Assembly: GCA_905182995.1 (NCBI GenBank)
Contig: CAJJDP010000002.1
Coordinates: 248,001 to 312,000, forward strand
Reading direction: 5' to 3'
Source of the DNA: Paramecium octaurelia
Lineage: Eukaryota > Ciliophora > Oligohymenophorea > Peniculida > Parameciidae
Length of the DNA stretch: 64,000 bases
Shown piece after piece: positions 1 to 11,418 of the stretch. Below the pieces are notes generated by a model. The model searched no databases. It was not told where the DNA came from and was given only the letters and a program-made list of their open reading frames with translations. Positions within the stretch are counted from its first letter, which is position 1; the number at the start of each line of letters is the position of its first letter. The position numbers and the translations under genes were made by a program.

Positions 1-42
1 AATTCTGTAAATGAAGTCGAAGATTTAGTTTCAAAAATTTGA
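1..42 (+). CDS. 3' end of an unidentified gene
   Basis: The first 14 codons read on the plus strand as an open frame ending in TGA at 40-42. The peptide (NSVNEVEDLVSKI) is acidic and looks like the tail of a protein. The gene begins outside the window, so nothing can be said about its function. It could also be chance, because the fragment is so short. Confidence 0.3.
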   Translation, partial: NSVNEVEDLVSKI

Positions 43-577
43 AATATAAATATAAGCTATAACAATCATCAATAAAAGTGATATTTAAACATTAAAAATA
101 AACCTCATTCATTTATTTTTAGAACAGTATTCTAAGGTGTTTTTATTAGATCATTTCCCTTACACAAATTAAACCTATAAAAGAATTCAAATCCTTGATG
201 TAATTTGATTCAAAATCTTCTCTTTAAAAGATTATTAATATTATTTATAATTTAACATATGTAATAGTTAAAATATTTTGGTCAGTAATTATTTATTAGA
301 AGACTAAAATGGATATGATTTATAAAAAGAGAAACAAGAATACATGTTTTACCTTTACTAGATTTTATTTTTAATTAATAGATATTTTAAAAAATAGTTG
401 CATGTCTTAGAACTATATGTAATTTTGACAGATTAATTCAAAGAAATATATAGTTCTGCTTGATGAAATTAAATCAAGGATAATAAATTTTATTACTTTT
501 ATTAATGGTTCTTGAAATAATAAATTATAAGGTGCATGGAAATACAGTTCTTTAAATTAATGCAAAAAATAGAAGAT
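43..577. other. AT-rich intergenic stretch
   Basis: I see no convincing gene. A 39-codon frame beginning at 309 ends in TGA and has low-complexity composition. This stretch lies downstream of the partial plus-strand gene and downstream of the stop of the minus-strand coiled-coil gene, so it is probably a shared 3' flank. Confidence 0.4.
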
Positions 578-1220
578 TCATTCACCTAACTTACTATTCT
601 CTATCTATTAGATTAATTTTTAATTCTTTTCTGTTACTTCCTAAAATATTTCAAGTACTTACCCTAATTTGAGCTCGTAAACTTTTGAGGCGCTTATCAA
701 ATTCAAACTATTCATCCTCTAAATCAGCTCTCTCTTACATATATTAAAATAATTCTTAATTGAGATTCTCCAACATATTTTTGTGCAAAATTTACAAATG
801 ACTAGAGATTTCTGTTTATGTAAATAGTAATTTTAAAGAATTCTTAGCCTATTGCATTTGTTTCAACTGATCAATTTTGCTTTACTTATCTGCTTTAATT
901 TCTTGCTTTTAAGAATCTAAATCATATAATTATTATTCTTCAAGCTCTCTTGTGTATTCCAACAGATATGGATCAACCTTTAATACTTCTTTTTGATATT
1001 CTATATATGTAAGATAATTTATTATACCCTTCTCTCTAATCAATTAGATATTATATATAATTTATTTCTAATATTCCCTCAATTATTTACACTCAATTTC
1101 TTTTTAATTGTAAACCAGCAATAATTCTTACTAATAGCGCCTCTCTTTACTAACAACAACTTCAACATCCTCAAGTCCATCCTCTACAGGGGGTTAGTCT
1201 GCATATTCTGCTTCATACAT
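578..1220 (-). CDS. coiled-coil protein, 206 aa
   Basis: Read from ATG at 1220 to TGA at 578-580 with one 22-nt intron (641-662, GTAAGT...TTTTAG). The product starts MYEAEYADQPPVEDG and becomes rich in glutamate, lysine, glutamine and leucine, with the heptad-like spacing of a long coiled coil. No signal peptide, membrane segment or catalytic motif is visible. Ciliates carry many such structural or cytoskeletal proteins, but I cannot assign this one to a family. The intron keeps the frame open, which supports the model. Confidence 0.65.
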
Positions 1221-1424
1221 TAATTAAATTTAATTAAAGAAAAAAGACTTATAAAATTCGATTTTAATTAAATTTAACATCTAAAAAATTATAATTTATT
1301 TGATAAATAGAATACAAATTTATAGAATAAATTACGACTTATTTAAGTATCCTAGTAATATCAGATACTAAAACTACATATGGATTAGACTTTTAATAAA
1401 TATTGAACAATAAATAGTTATATT

Positions 1425-2845
1425 TCAAGAATCCTAATTTTCATCATTATCTTGTTTATCAACAATTTCAATATTATCCATACTTTCAATAAGTATGCTA
1501 CTATCATTAACTAATTTACATTTTGGATTAGATTAGGGATGCAATGGACTTTAAGAAAGTTTACTTCCTATCCAACCTCCTTAGATCACTTATTAATATG
1601 TAATCTACTATCGGCAGGATGGACATGTTAACACTTTCATCAGCCACTTCTTTAAGCATAAATGATGAAAAATGTGTCCACAGATAGTTACACTAATTTC
1701 CTTTTGATTTAAATTGTCTAAGCATACTACACATTAAGTATTTTATTGAAATTCTGGGTTTGATTTAATAAAATCATCATAATCAAATGTTTCAAAGTAT
1801 TTATCAAAAAACTATCCACTAAAATTTTTAGGATTTTCCTCTATTGGAGGGGGTCTTACTTTAATTTTCTTTTTATTCATTTTAATATCCTTCTTTTTAC
1901 ATAAGTTTGTAATTACAAAACAAATAATAATAATAAAAATGTTGAAGGATGCAAAAATTAAAAATAGGCAGTTGCCATCCCATATTTTTGGAACTTATTC
2001 TTATTTTACATATAATTTAAATGATTAGTTGTATTTACATTACAAACCAATTACCAGTGTAGTAGAGTTCTAAAATTACTAATGCAAATTTTGCATCAAC
2101 TTGGTGAGACTGAGTTAACTATGTAAAATAGCTGTGTATGATGTTGAATCAGGGACTTCATAGCCTTTCAACCCTAAAATTCCAAAGCTTACAGCTAATT
2201 ATAAAATAATAACTTACTTATTGGTTCATTTACACCTTCCGCAATTAACAGAGCCTGTTCATCAAATTAGTAAGACAAGTATATAATCTTACGAGCTTTC
2301 AATTGAATTTCATACTTTACATCTTTTTCCATTTTTTATAGTTCAAATTAACAGTATGATCCAAAATAACCGCTCTAACATTCACACTTTGATGTGCAGC
2401 TTGCATTTTGAATTATTTTATTCAAAGAATAACCCTAACAGTTGTTTATACATGTAGAGTGAGGTTTCGAATAAACTTCTAATTTTACTCTAAAGGGTCC
2501 AAATCCATCTCTAACATAATAATAGATGTCATCTCCCTAAGAAATTTCAATTAAATGGATATTATGACGGGTTTACATGGACTCAAAGTCAAAATAAATT
2601 TCTTTTCTACTCTCAATAAATTTTGGTTTTGTTGTTATATTGAAATCTGAGTCACGAATTTTCTCATGTGAGACTATAGCCAAAGGATAGCTAGCTTTTT
2701 CAAAATAGAAGACTAATAGCAAGTCTTCATCGTTTGTTTCAAGGCTTAACTTTTCTGAAAAATTGTTGATGACTTCTAGTTCAATTTTTTTTAGTAATAA
2801 GTATGCATTTCCTAAAATAGCTAGGAGTGACAATTATAATATCAT
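1425..2845 (-). CDS. membrane EGF-like / RING-H2 finger protein (probable E3 ubiquitin ligase)
   Basis: A 465-residue protein with one 23-nt intron (2195-2217). The start at 2845 gives a hydrophobic signal peptide (MILQLSLLAILGNAYLLL). An extracellular region follows with an EGF-like cysteine cluster (C-x-C-x2-GYFGSYC near residue 170). A single membrane helix (LFLIFASFNIFIIIICFVIT) precedes a basic stop-transfer segment. Near the C-terminus is a RING-H2 finger: CVVC, then CGHIFHHLC, then CPSC, with every zinc ligand present. Signal peptide, luminal ectodomain, one helix and cytosolic RING-H2 is the layout of transmembrane E3 ligases of the endomembrane system, so it probably ubiquitinates partners at an endosomal or surface membrane. 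The substrate is unknown. The EGF-like module in place of a clear PA domain is noteworthy. Confidence 0.8.
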
Positions 2846-3726
2846 AAAATAAATCTTAAATATTAATATAAAAACTTCTAGTATCCCTTAAATCGGAATT
2901 TATATTAATTTTCATTAATTATGGAAAAAAATTGTGAAATTTATCAGGTATTATTATTTTCGAATATTTCTTTCATTCTGAACCCGGTATTTCTATTATA
3001 TGTATTTTTTAAGTTTCTTTTTATTTTTACTTCTTCATGTTATTCTTTAATAGTGTAAAATTAGTTAATAATAATAATTTTTATTTGTTCAGAAGATTTT
3101 AAATGATAGAAAGATAAAAAACAAAGGGTTTGATCATTCCTTAGCGTTTTTCAAAGAATAAGTTTAATTAGATAAAGCAATGGAAATAACCTGCATATGT
3201 TAGATTTAGGACTTAAGTGTGTAATATATTTCATCCAGATTTAATCAAATAAATATTTAATTTTTCTTGCTCGATATATCATTATTATGTGATCTTTAGC
3301 ATTAACTTTTTTGTGTAAAATGAAGAAATAATATAAAATTAATGTCTAATATTTAATATCAATAAAATATTTTAAAGTGATATTCAATTCATTTTATTAA
3401 TTAAATAGCATTTCCTCTAAATTAGATTAATGTACTATATATATTAATCTAGTCATCGTAAATTATTTCTTATAATATATTATGTAATTTAGCTTTAATC
3501 CATTGTTATTAAGATAAAATAATACAAACTTTATATAAGAATGACATCAATAATTGTTTAACTAAGTTATTGAATTTTGAGGGATATTGTGAAGGTTTTA
3601 AGTTATTTTTCATTGTAACCTGTTTAAATTAGCAGAATAATAGCAATAGTAAAATTAAAAATTGGCTAACTTTTTTAGTGATGATACATGATTGGTTGAA
3701 ATATAAATGATATGAATTTAAAACAC
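2846..3726. other. intergenic region, no gene recognised
   Basis: About 880 bp of very AT-rich sequence between two minus-strand genes. A 9-bp perfect inverted repeat (tagattaat at 3423-3431, attaatcta at 3443-3451) could form a small hairpin. A minus-strand frame of roughly 80 codons near 3.45-3.70 kb is open in the ciliate code but has no recognisable motif, and I do not count it as a gene. Confidence 0.4.
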
Positions 3727-4284
3727 TCAATTTCCTTCTTGAAATTACATTTATTCAGTGTTTTTCTTCTATTTTGATTTTCTCCGAAATATTTGCTGAT
3801 TTAAGCATAAATAAAATTCAATATCCGATTTCATATATTCTAGAATACTGGAACACCACTAATAATTCCCAAAATATATCTTAACTATTTGTCTTGCTAT
3901 CTTAGATTTCATTAATTATATCATATGCTACTTTGTTCGTATTGATTTTTTAGTTTTTATGAACTTTACTATGATTTTGTCCTTTATAATTTCTGTATTT
4001 CCAAAATACTTAATTATAAAGGATGATAACTTATTTCCAATAGTCTTGTAATAATTTTTCGATTGTCCTGGAAACATGTAAGGATCAAAATTAATTGTAT
4101 CATTGTTATATTATTCTTACTATGAACTCTTATAATCATTTTCTTTAGGTTCTTCAAGTTTTAGTTCTGAATTTTGAATACATTAATTTTGGTTTGCCTA
4201 TCTTATAATATATATGGGATAGACTAAAAAATAGCGTCCGTCTATGCACAGCTTCTATACTGGATAAGAATTGCAATCAAGCAT
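3727..4284 (-). CDS. hypothetical protein, 185 aa
   Basis: An uninterrupted frame from ATG at 4284 to TGA at 3727-3729. The product begins MLDCNSYPVQKLCIDGRYF and becomes lysine-, glutamine- and isoleucine-rich, with a basic C-terminal third (IKTKKSIRTKQ, RRKSKQKK). No domain is recognised and there is no clear membrane helix. It is transcribed away from the VPS37-like gene, whose start is about 245 bp away. Composition and frame length support a real gene; function is unknown. Confidence 0.5.
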
Positions 4285-4528
4285 AGTAATTAAAGTTAAT
4301 AGTGATTATTGAAATAGTACAATAAAATTTATTAATGTGAATTATTTATGAAGCAAGATGATTTGTTATAGAATGAATGAGAGAATTTAGATGAATAGAT
4401 TAAGCTGGATTGAAGATTAGGATGATTAAAATGTAATTAAATTCTAAATCATAATTATACTAATAATATAATTTAAATATTATCAATATATATTAATTGC
4501 AATAGTTATTAATTAATTATTATTTTTA

Positions 4529-5546
4529 ATGAATTATCAACAAAATTATATTCAAAATAAGGTTCCACAGGACAAGAGACAGTAAATTATCGAACTTTAA
4601 CAATTATTTCCAGTGACTTCATTGCATGATAAAGTCAACCAAGATTATTAAGAGCAATATTTAGTTACAATTCTCCCAGATATTCAAATAAAATTGTAAT
4701 TTTAGGCATTATGATATTTAAGAGTGATCAATAAAGACTATCCATTAAGCTAAGCTAAGTATTTTGTGATATCAAATTTATAACATGAGAGCATCAATGA
4801 AACAAATTGGTAAATTAAAGTGCAAAACAAAGAAACCTTAAAGCTTACTGCTCTAACTATCAAAGAGTTATTCCTAGTATCTAAACCTCAGTAAGATCCT
4901 TATATTGAGGAATTAGCAAATTTAAAAAATAAAATTAAAGAGGAATAAATTATACAAAGAATTCAACAAGTGGATTTAAAGACCTTATTCCAAAATGTAC
5001 CTGTGACAGAATACAAGAAAATATTAGAAAGCGGAAAGTTACTTGAATATATTGAAAAATTGCCTGATTATAAATTATTGACTCAATATATAATAGAATT
5101 GGGAAAAACAAATGAGAACTTTGCTGGTATATATTATCACAAATAGTAGATCATCTCATAGAATAAGATAAAAAGATCAAGAATTAAAAAGCTGAATTGA
5201 TTAGTTTAGCAGCATACTTCGATAGACTAAAAACAGATGTCATAAGCAAGGATAGAGAATGTAAAGAAGTTCAAAATGTAAAAAATAATTCATAATATTA
5301 TAGAGATTGGATCCATATCATATAGTCCGTTAGTTGGATGAGTAAATTAACTAGTTAGATGAAATAAGTAATGAAAAAATAGAGGATCTAAATGGATCTA
5401 CTATTATATTAAATAAATAATTTGATGAGGATTTATAATAATACTTAAACTTAAGAAAGTAACAACACAAATTATAAATAAAAAAAGACAAATTGGAACA
5501 AACACTTCTTTAAAGGAAAATGGAACAAATGAAATAATAATAATGA
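4529..5546 (+). CDS. VPS37: ESCRT-I subunit VPS37-like (UEV-like plus Mod(r) region)
   Basis: Modelled with three introns: 4696-4722 (27 nt), 5127-5146 (20 nt) and 5278-5303 (26 nt), giving 314 residues. The N-terminal third resembles the UEV-like domain of VPS37A (IKLVINKDYPLSQAKYFVIS). The C-terminal half resembles the Mod(r) domain: a ladder of leucines and acidic residues, KKILESGKLLEYIEKLPDYK, followed by a long coiled coil. VPS37 is a core subunit of ESCRT-I, which sorts ubiquitinated cargo into multivesicular endosomes. The first intron is inferred: without it the frame meets TGA at 4712-4714, and removing it restores the UEV alignment, but its acceptor is AAG rather than the usual TAG. 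The assignment is by eye. Confidence 0.6.
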
Positions 5547-5689
5547 TGTTTTTATTCCTGAAAGTAAATATAAACTGAATTTTCTATATTGAATATATAT
5601 GAATGAATTTCAATTAAAGTTCCTTTTTGGAAAAATAGAATAGAAAACCGTAGAAAAGTGTTAGTCTAATCAATTATTCTTAATTAATA

Positions 5690-6452
5690 ATGAATTCTAA
5701 TGATTATAATTTTTGTCAATCGCATAAAGCAAGAAAGGAATTTGTGTGTGTGAATTCCATTTGTATTGATAAATAAAAGAAATTGAGTTGTTATAAGTGT
5801 TTAGAAGCATAACATATCAGTTAGCATAACCCAAGAGAAGATTTTAAATCCATATATACTATAATTGAGCAAATTGATTAAGAAAAAGAAGAAAGACTAA
5901 TTATTCTAAAAAATGCTAAATAATAGAGCCTTGATTAAAAAAAGGAGATGAGAGAGGCCTTAGAAAAATCGAATATTTTTTCTCCATAAGAGAAAAGTGA
6001 AATGTTATCTAAGATCGATGAATAATATGAAAAATGTAGTCTTAAAATAGATTATATGTAAAGTTGCTTAGAAGATATCGATCCAATCTCTCCATATTCT
6101 TTACCAATTTTAATAATTTTTTCTAAGTAAAACACTAAAGAATTTTCTGAAGAAATAGAAAATATTAAATTTAAACCTTTTGAATCTGCTTTAAGATAGT
6201 CAGATTCAACTTTGATTGAATCTCTAAAAAAGTAAAATCGGTAATTATAATAGAATTTAAGATTAATTTAATGCCTTAGAATATAGGATTAACCAACTAG
6301 AAACATAGAAGCCAGTTTAAAAAGGAAGAAATTACTTTTCTCATCCCGTTATTATAGGCCTGATAGCAATTATTGTAATATATACATTTATGCAAGATTA
6401 TTTCATTGTTATTCAATGCTTATTAAAAAATAACAAATAAAATGAACTTTGA
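5690..6452 (+). CDS. zinc-finger / transmembrane protein, truncated relative to its neighbour
   Basis: 246 residues with one 22-nt intron (6232-6253). The N-terminus carries a B-box-like cysteine/histidine cluster (FCQSHK ... CYKCLEAQHISQH). A coiled-coil region and a single membrane helix (HPVIIGLIAIIVIYTFM) follow. The frame stops at 6450-6452. The next 110 bp are open in another frame and read like a continuation of the coiled coil, to TGA at 6562-6564. The gene immediately downstream has the same order of zinc finger, helix and coiled coil but goes on for about 300 more residues. I infer a tandem paralog shortened by a frameshift near the A-rich run at 6424-6443, or a short gene followed by a relic. 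Confidence 0.6.
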
Positions 6453-6564
6453 ACTTGATTCCCTTAAATCATAATTAAATGATTCTAATCTTAAGTTAAA
6501 GGAAATGGAATCCTAAACAAAAAAGATTTTTGATAGTTATATTTTTAGAAAGTGGATGATTTGA
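6441..6564 (+). pseudogene. out-of-frame coiled-coil continuation of the preceding gene
   Basis: From ATG at 6442 the frame reads MNFELDSLKSQLND, then LKEMESQTKKIF, and stops with TGA at 6562-6564. Its composition matches the coiled coil that follows the membrane helix in the neighbouring 569-residue paralog. It is one base out of frame with the upstream gene, whose own frame closes at 6450-6452. A single-base change in the A-rich run just upstream would join the two. I cannot tell a sequencing error from a genuine mutation. Confidence 0.4.
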
Positions 6565-6804
6565 TTTTTGTGTTTTGTACAAATATTTTTTAATAAATTA
6601 AGGTATCAAAAGGAAATATGGAAAACAAAGTTATTTAATTTTTCCATAATTATTATTATTTATAGATAACAACCTAACAGAGATAGAAATAGGTGTATAT
6701 AGTCAATATTATACTTTAGCAATGATTATAAATTGCGACAAAAGATTTAATATCTATAATATAAAATTTAAGAATATATATATTCAATTAAAAACATACA
6801 TACA

Positions 6805-8542
6805 ATGTCTTTTTAGGTTTATAAACCTTGCAATTAAACATAAAATAAAGAAGAATATATTTGTACAAATAAACAGTGTTTGGCTGAACATAAAAAGTAG
6901 TTACACTGTTATCCTTGTTTGACGAAATTGCATCGGGATAAAAAATAAAAAATTTCTCATCTTGATGATTTTATGGAAATGACTTAAATTATATTTAAAG
7001 TACAATAGAAGAAAGATTAAAGAACATTATTTTTGAATTAAATTTAACAAAAGGCAATAGATTTTCAGAAAGAGAAAGTTCAATACATACAAAAATATCC
7101 ATTCCATTCAACAGAGTATTTGGAGGAAGTAGTTTAAAAAGTAGAGAATGAAATATCAAAATTCCTAAATTTTTTGGGAGGTTAGTAATAAATGATGAAT
7201 AAGGTTCAATTTTATAATTAGGAAAATCACAATGTTATATTTGATTTGTTTCATTCTAATGAAAATCAATACAATTCAAATGTTTAATAGAAACTTTATG
7301 AGTTATTTACAAATGTGAATAAATTCCTGCAATAAAAGGATCTTAATGTTTACGAAACTTTATCAAAGTATATAAATATTATAATGTCTTGATAGCTAAA
7401 GGAAAAAATTCTAAGTTTTAGAAGAAAAAGTAATGGCTTTAGAGAGACCCTTCACTATAAGTAAGCTACTGAAATATACTATTTTTATTCTGTTGATGGT
7501 GATGTTCAGTAATTTTTTTTTGCACCCAAATAATTCTAGTAGCAATGTAGTTTTGAGAGATGAATCAAAATTGATTGAATAAATTAAATAGACAGTCTAA
7601 GAATAAATGACTCTTTTGTAATTAGATACTAAAAATTAGATAGAAGAAATGAAGCATAAGTGGTTTGAGGAAATAATGAAAGAGATAGAGTACATAAAAT
7701 TATTTAATTAAAAATTAAAAATAGAAATATTAGAATTATAGAAAAGCTATAAGGATCACTTTTATTCTCAATCTTAAATTAATAGCAATTAGAAAATATA
7801 GATCGAAAATTTGGAGTAATAAATTGGGAATCAGACTCAAATGATCGTGAATTTAGATATGAAATTGTAGAATTATTCGAAAGATAAATATTAATCTTCA
7901 GAGAAAAAAGATATCAATATTGGAGATCTTGAGGTGTAATTCTAAGAAACGCACAAATAAGTTAAGGCAGTCGATTTAAAATTTGAATCAGCTTTGGAAG
8001 AAGTGAAAAAATTTGTTGTAGACAAGATAGAAATTAATCGTCATTATTATAATGCTTAATTGGAATTGTTAGGTAAGATCCATACAGATTTTCCTTTCAT
8101 ATTATTATCTGGATTCAAACAATATTATTTAAATGATTTTTCCATTAAATTTCCCAGTGAAACAATTAAGAATATTTAACAATCTTTGAGTCACTAAGCA
8201 ATAGTATGTCTTGGTGGAATTGACATGAAAAAACCAGATCGCTTTATTTTAATGGCTTGTGATTATGCATTCGAAGTATTTTAAGAAACAGTCAGCAAGT
8301 CAAAGGCAAGAAAAAGTAGAAGCAGTGATGAATTATATTGGTATCTCGTAAGGAATCACTCAATAGGATTCTCTCCAAAAGAAATGATTGATCTTAGGTA
8401 AACTGATAATTATGATGTTGATGATACAAAAAGATTCAGTCATCTTTTAGATCATCCCCATGGCGGAGGAAGAAGAATAGGAAATTAACTCACTTTAGCA
8501 TATTCAACTGATTATGGTTTTGCAATCTTTGCCATCAATTGA
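6805..8542 (+). CDS. zinc-finger / transmembrane / coiled-coil protein with unassigned C-terminal domain, 569 aa
   Basis: One 28-nt intron (7368-7395). The N-terminus has a B-box-like zinc-binding cluster (YICTNKQCLAEHK, then CYPCLTKLHRDKK, with later His). A helical region leads to one membrane helix near residue 220 (LLKYTIFILLMVMFSNFFL) and a long coiled coil. The last 150 residues form a compact domain. Its features are FPFILLSGFKQYYL, then GGIDMKKPDRFILMACDY, then ELYWYLVRNHSIGFSP, and HPHGGGRRIGNQLTLAYS at the end. This C-terminal signature seems to recur in ciliate proteins of unknown role; I do not know a named domain for it. With the upstream truncated paralog it forms a tandem pair. 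The topology suggests a membrane-anchored scaffold or sensor. Confidence 0.7.
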
Positions 8543-9215
8543 TATTATATAAAATTTGCATAAATAGATTATTAATTGTTAATAATATTTAATTAATTAA
8601 AAGATTAAATTTAAAAGGAAGAAAGAAGAAGACTTCGAAGCATACAGAATAAAAGGTTAAAGATGCTATTTATCTAATCAAACTAATAAATAAATTTGAG
8701 ATTCAAGATAATTAGAGAATTTCTTTTAATTACAGAAATATTTGACTAAAAGAAATTGTAAGCAACTCTAATAGGAATCATTAACTAAATGAATAAAAAG
8801 AAAGGTATTTTATTATGTAGAAAAAGCTATTATTTGAATTGATAATTTGCTTAAAGTGTTATATATCAAAATAATTCAAACAAAAGGAAATGGTTATTGT
8901 TTTAAATAAACATTATATTTATTTTCTATTTCATAAAAAAATAATAAAAAGAAAACATGTAAATTAATTAAGATGAAGCTAACTATTATTATAATTATTA
9001 ATTATAAATATCGTTTTAAATTGAAATTTTATAAAAACATAAATTCCTTTTCTAATCTAAACATTATAACATTGTAATAGAATTAAAAAAATAATTCATT
9101 CTAAGCACAACCTAATGTTAAATGCATGTCAAATCTCAACTGACTCAACATGAAGAGTGAGACAAATGAATTATAATTATAATTTATTTAAAATTTAATA
9201 TAATAGCATAATATC
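8543..9215. other. intergenic region before the kinase gene
   Basis: About 670 bp of AT-rich sequence. Short A-rich stretches are open in one frame or another, but none has a start, a motif or coding-like composition. It presumably contains the 3' flank of the zinc-finger gene and the promoter of the kinase gene. Confidence 0.4.
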
Positions 9216-11030
9216 ATGAACAACTTCATCGATAAAGAAATTAAAGGATATAAGTTTATTAAGCTTATCGGAAGAGGAGCCTTTGGAAATGTAAAATGAT
9301 AAAATAAAGTAGGTTTACTAAGGTAAAAAATTGAGCACTAAATAAATTGTGGCTATTAAAGTGATAGAAATCGAAAGGTTTGGGGAAAATGATGGAATTT
9401 TAGGTGAGCTCGTTGAATCGGAATAAAAGGCTTTATAAAAGGTTAAGAGCAAATATGTAGTTGGATTTGTGGATACCTTTCAGGATAATCTATATAATTA
9501 CTTAGTAATGGAATATTGTGATTGTAATTGAATATCTATATTGTAATAGCTGGAGATCTAGAACAATAGATAAAAAATCCAAATACTAACTTCACAGAGC
9601 AAGATGCGATAGGGATACTTCGATAAATACTTTAAGGATTAAGAGATATTCATTCTGCCTTTATTATTCATAGAGATTTGAAATTAGCAAATATTCTAAT
9701 CCATAATCATTCGATCTATAAAATTGCAGATTTGGGCTTTTGTAAGATATTGCAACATGAAGTAAAGTCCTGATATATTTATTTAGAATGATTAATCTCG
9801 TTTATAGCTTGGATCCCTTTATACAATGGCTCCTGAAATCCTAAATTCAAATTCTTATGGTTTATCATCAGATATGTTTTCTGTTGGAGTCATCTTTTAT
9901 TAAATATTATTTGGAAGATTTCCATTCACTTAAAAAGACTATAAATTAACTAGTTAGCGTATTTAAATCTTTTAAACATAGCTTTGATAAATTTTACAAA
10001 GAATAAAATTGAAGTTTCTGAGGAAACAAAAGATCTCCTTGAGAAAATGCTTTAATTTGATCCAAATAAAAGAATTACTTTCTAATAAATCACTCAACAC
10101 AAAGTATTTGAGAAATAAATATTTAGTAATTTGAATGCTTAATTATTTTTAGGTTAAATAAGTAGAATTTAAATTGAAAGTGCTCGAGTTGTTATGGAAG
10201 AACACGCATAATTTTATAAACAAGAAGGAGAGAAGATAGAAAAAGAAAATTAGAAAGATATCTAAACCACATAAATGCGTTTAATGTCGATGGGGAAACC
10301 ACATTTAGATTAATAGCAATTCAATAATTAATAATCTCAAAATATTTCTAATTTAAAAAATCAAGAGATATTGCCAGAAAACAGCATTGCAGATATTGAT
10401 GTAAAAGAAAAAACAAGGAAAACTGATGAAATGAATCTAAAAATTAATCATTTTAACAAGCAAATGAATGATCTTTATTTCTTTTCAAATACTATTTTGG
10501 AAATCTTTTAAATTCAAATGAGAGCTCATTATGCTGCTGTACTTTTATGCTATTAAGTTAAAAAAATGATTTATTCAATCAAGGAATAATTAGAAGTATA
10601 AATTTAACTTAATATGAACGACTCGGATTTATAGCTTGATTTAACTCATTTATAAAAACTTTTAGAATTAACAGAATAATAATAAATAACTATTGATCTT
10701 TAGTTTGATGATATTGCAGAATAATAGATATAATCTGGTGATAAAAGAGTTCAATAGTTGATCTAAAATCAGCTAAAATAAGATACTTTTAATGACATTC
10801 TCTATCAAGAAATTAATGCATTAATAAAAAAGCAAAATAATTAAATTACTTACATTTTATTTCATATGATTTAGTGTTGTTAATATTGTTTTACGCTAAA
10901 CAAATAATTTGATCCAATTGTATTAGATAATAGTACCTTTGATTTAAAAAAGTCTAACTAAATCTATCCTGATTAACAAAACATTACAGCATAATTTGAA
11001 ATGTTACAGAACGGTCAATGGTAGTACTGA
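9216..11030 (+). CDS. ULK/Atg1-like serine/threonine protein kinase, 572 aa
   Basis: Four introns (9291-9312, 9524-9549, 9762-9786, 9959-9981) give one frame to TGA at 11028-11030. The kinase domain fills the first 280 residues: glycine loop IGRGAFGNV, catalytic lysine in VAIKV, hinge MEYCDAGDL, catalytic loop HRDLKLANIL, metal-binding motif DLG in place of DFG, and APE as MAPEIL. All catalytic residues are present, so it should be active. DLG and the overall pattern fit the ULK/Atg1-like kinases expanded in Paramecium, which act in autophagy or ciliary signalling. The remaining 290 residues are Q- and N-rich with coiled-coil stretches and a small CQYC motif, and resemble nothing I know. Confidence 0.85.
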
Positions 11031-11418
11031 AGAATATCATTTTAAATAAATAATACATATTAATTTATTCTTCTTTTTATTTATTATAAATACCAAACTA
11101 TTTATAACGAAATCCTTTAACACATCATTTTTGTTGATTTAATTATTGTATTCCTTTTTAATTGTAGATTTTTATAAATAGTATATGTAAATTTGACTTT
11201 CTCTTTATGTTTGATTTATTACTATATAAAATATTCTTTTTCTTTCTTATTACAGATAATCATCTTATTAATTATATTGATTTGTTTTTATACCATATAT
11301 CTAATGAGTATCATGTATTCTTGCAATATAGCTAACTTTTTCTTCTATAGAAGAATTGTATGAAGCTTGCTAATATGTTAATTTAAAATTTTTGTTTTTT
11401 TAATATATATTTATTTAA
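11031..11418. other. intergenic region, T-rich
   Basis: 388 bp of strongly T-rich sequence on the plus strand between two plus-strand genes. I see no gene, RNA gene or repeat in it. It probably holds the kinase 3' UTR and the promoter of the C2H2 gene. Confidence 0.4.

Noticed and set aside
4712-4714. TGA as a recoded (selenocysteine or tryptophan) codon in VPS37
   Set aside because: TGA ends every other gene in the window, and the residues around it fit an intron better than a UEV-domain core.
6722-6922. 66-codon plus-strand frame upstream of and overlapping the second zinc-finger gene
   Set aside because: The zinc-binding cysteines lie in a different frame starting at 6805 and continuing for 569 residues.
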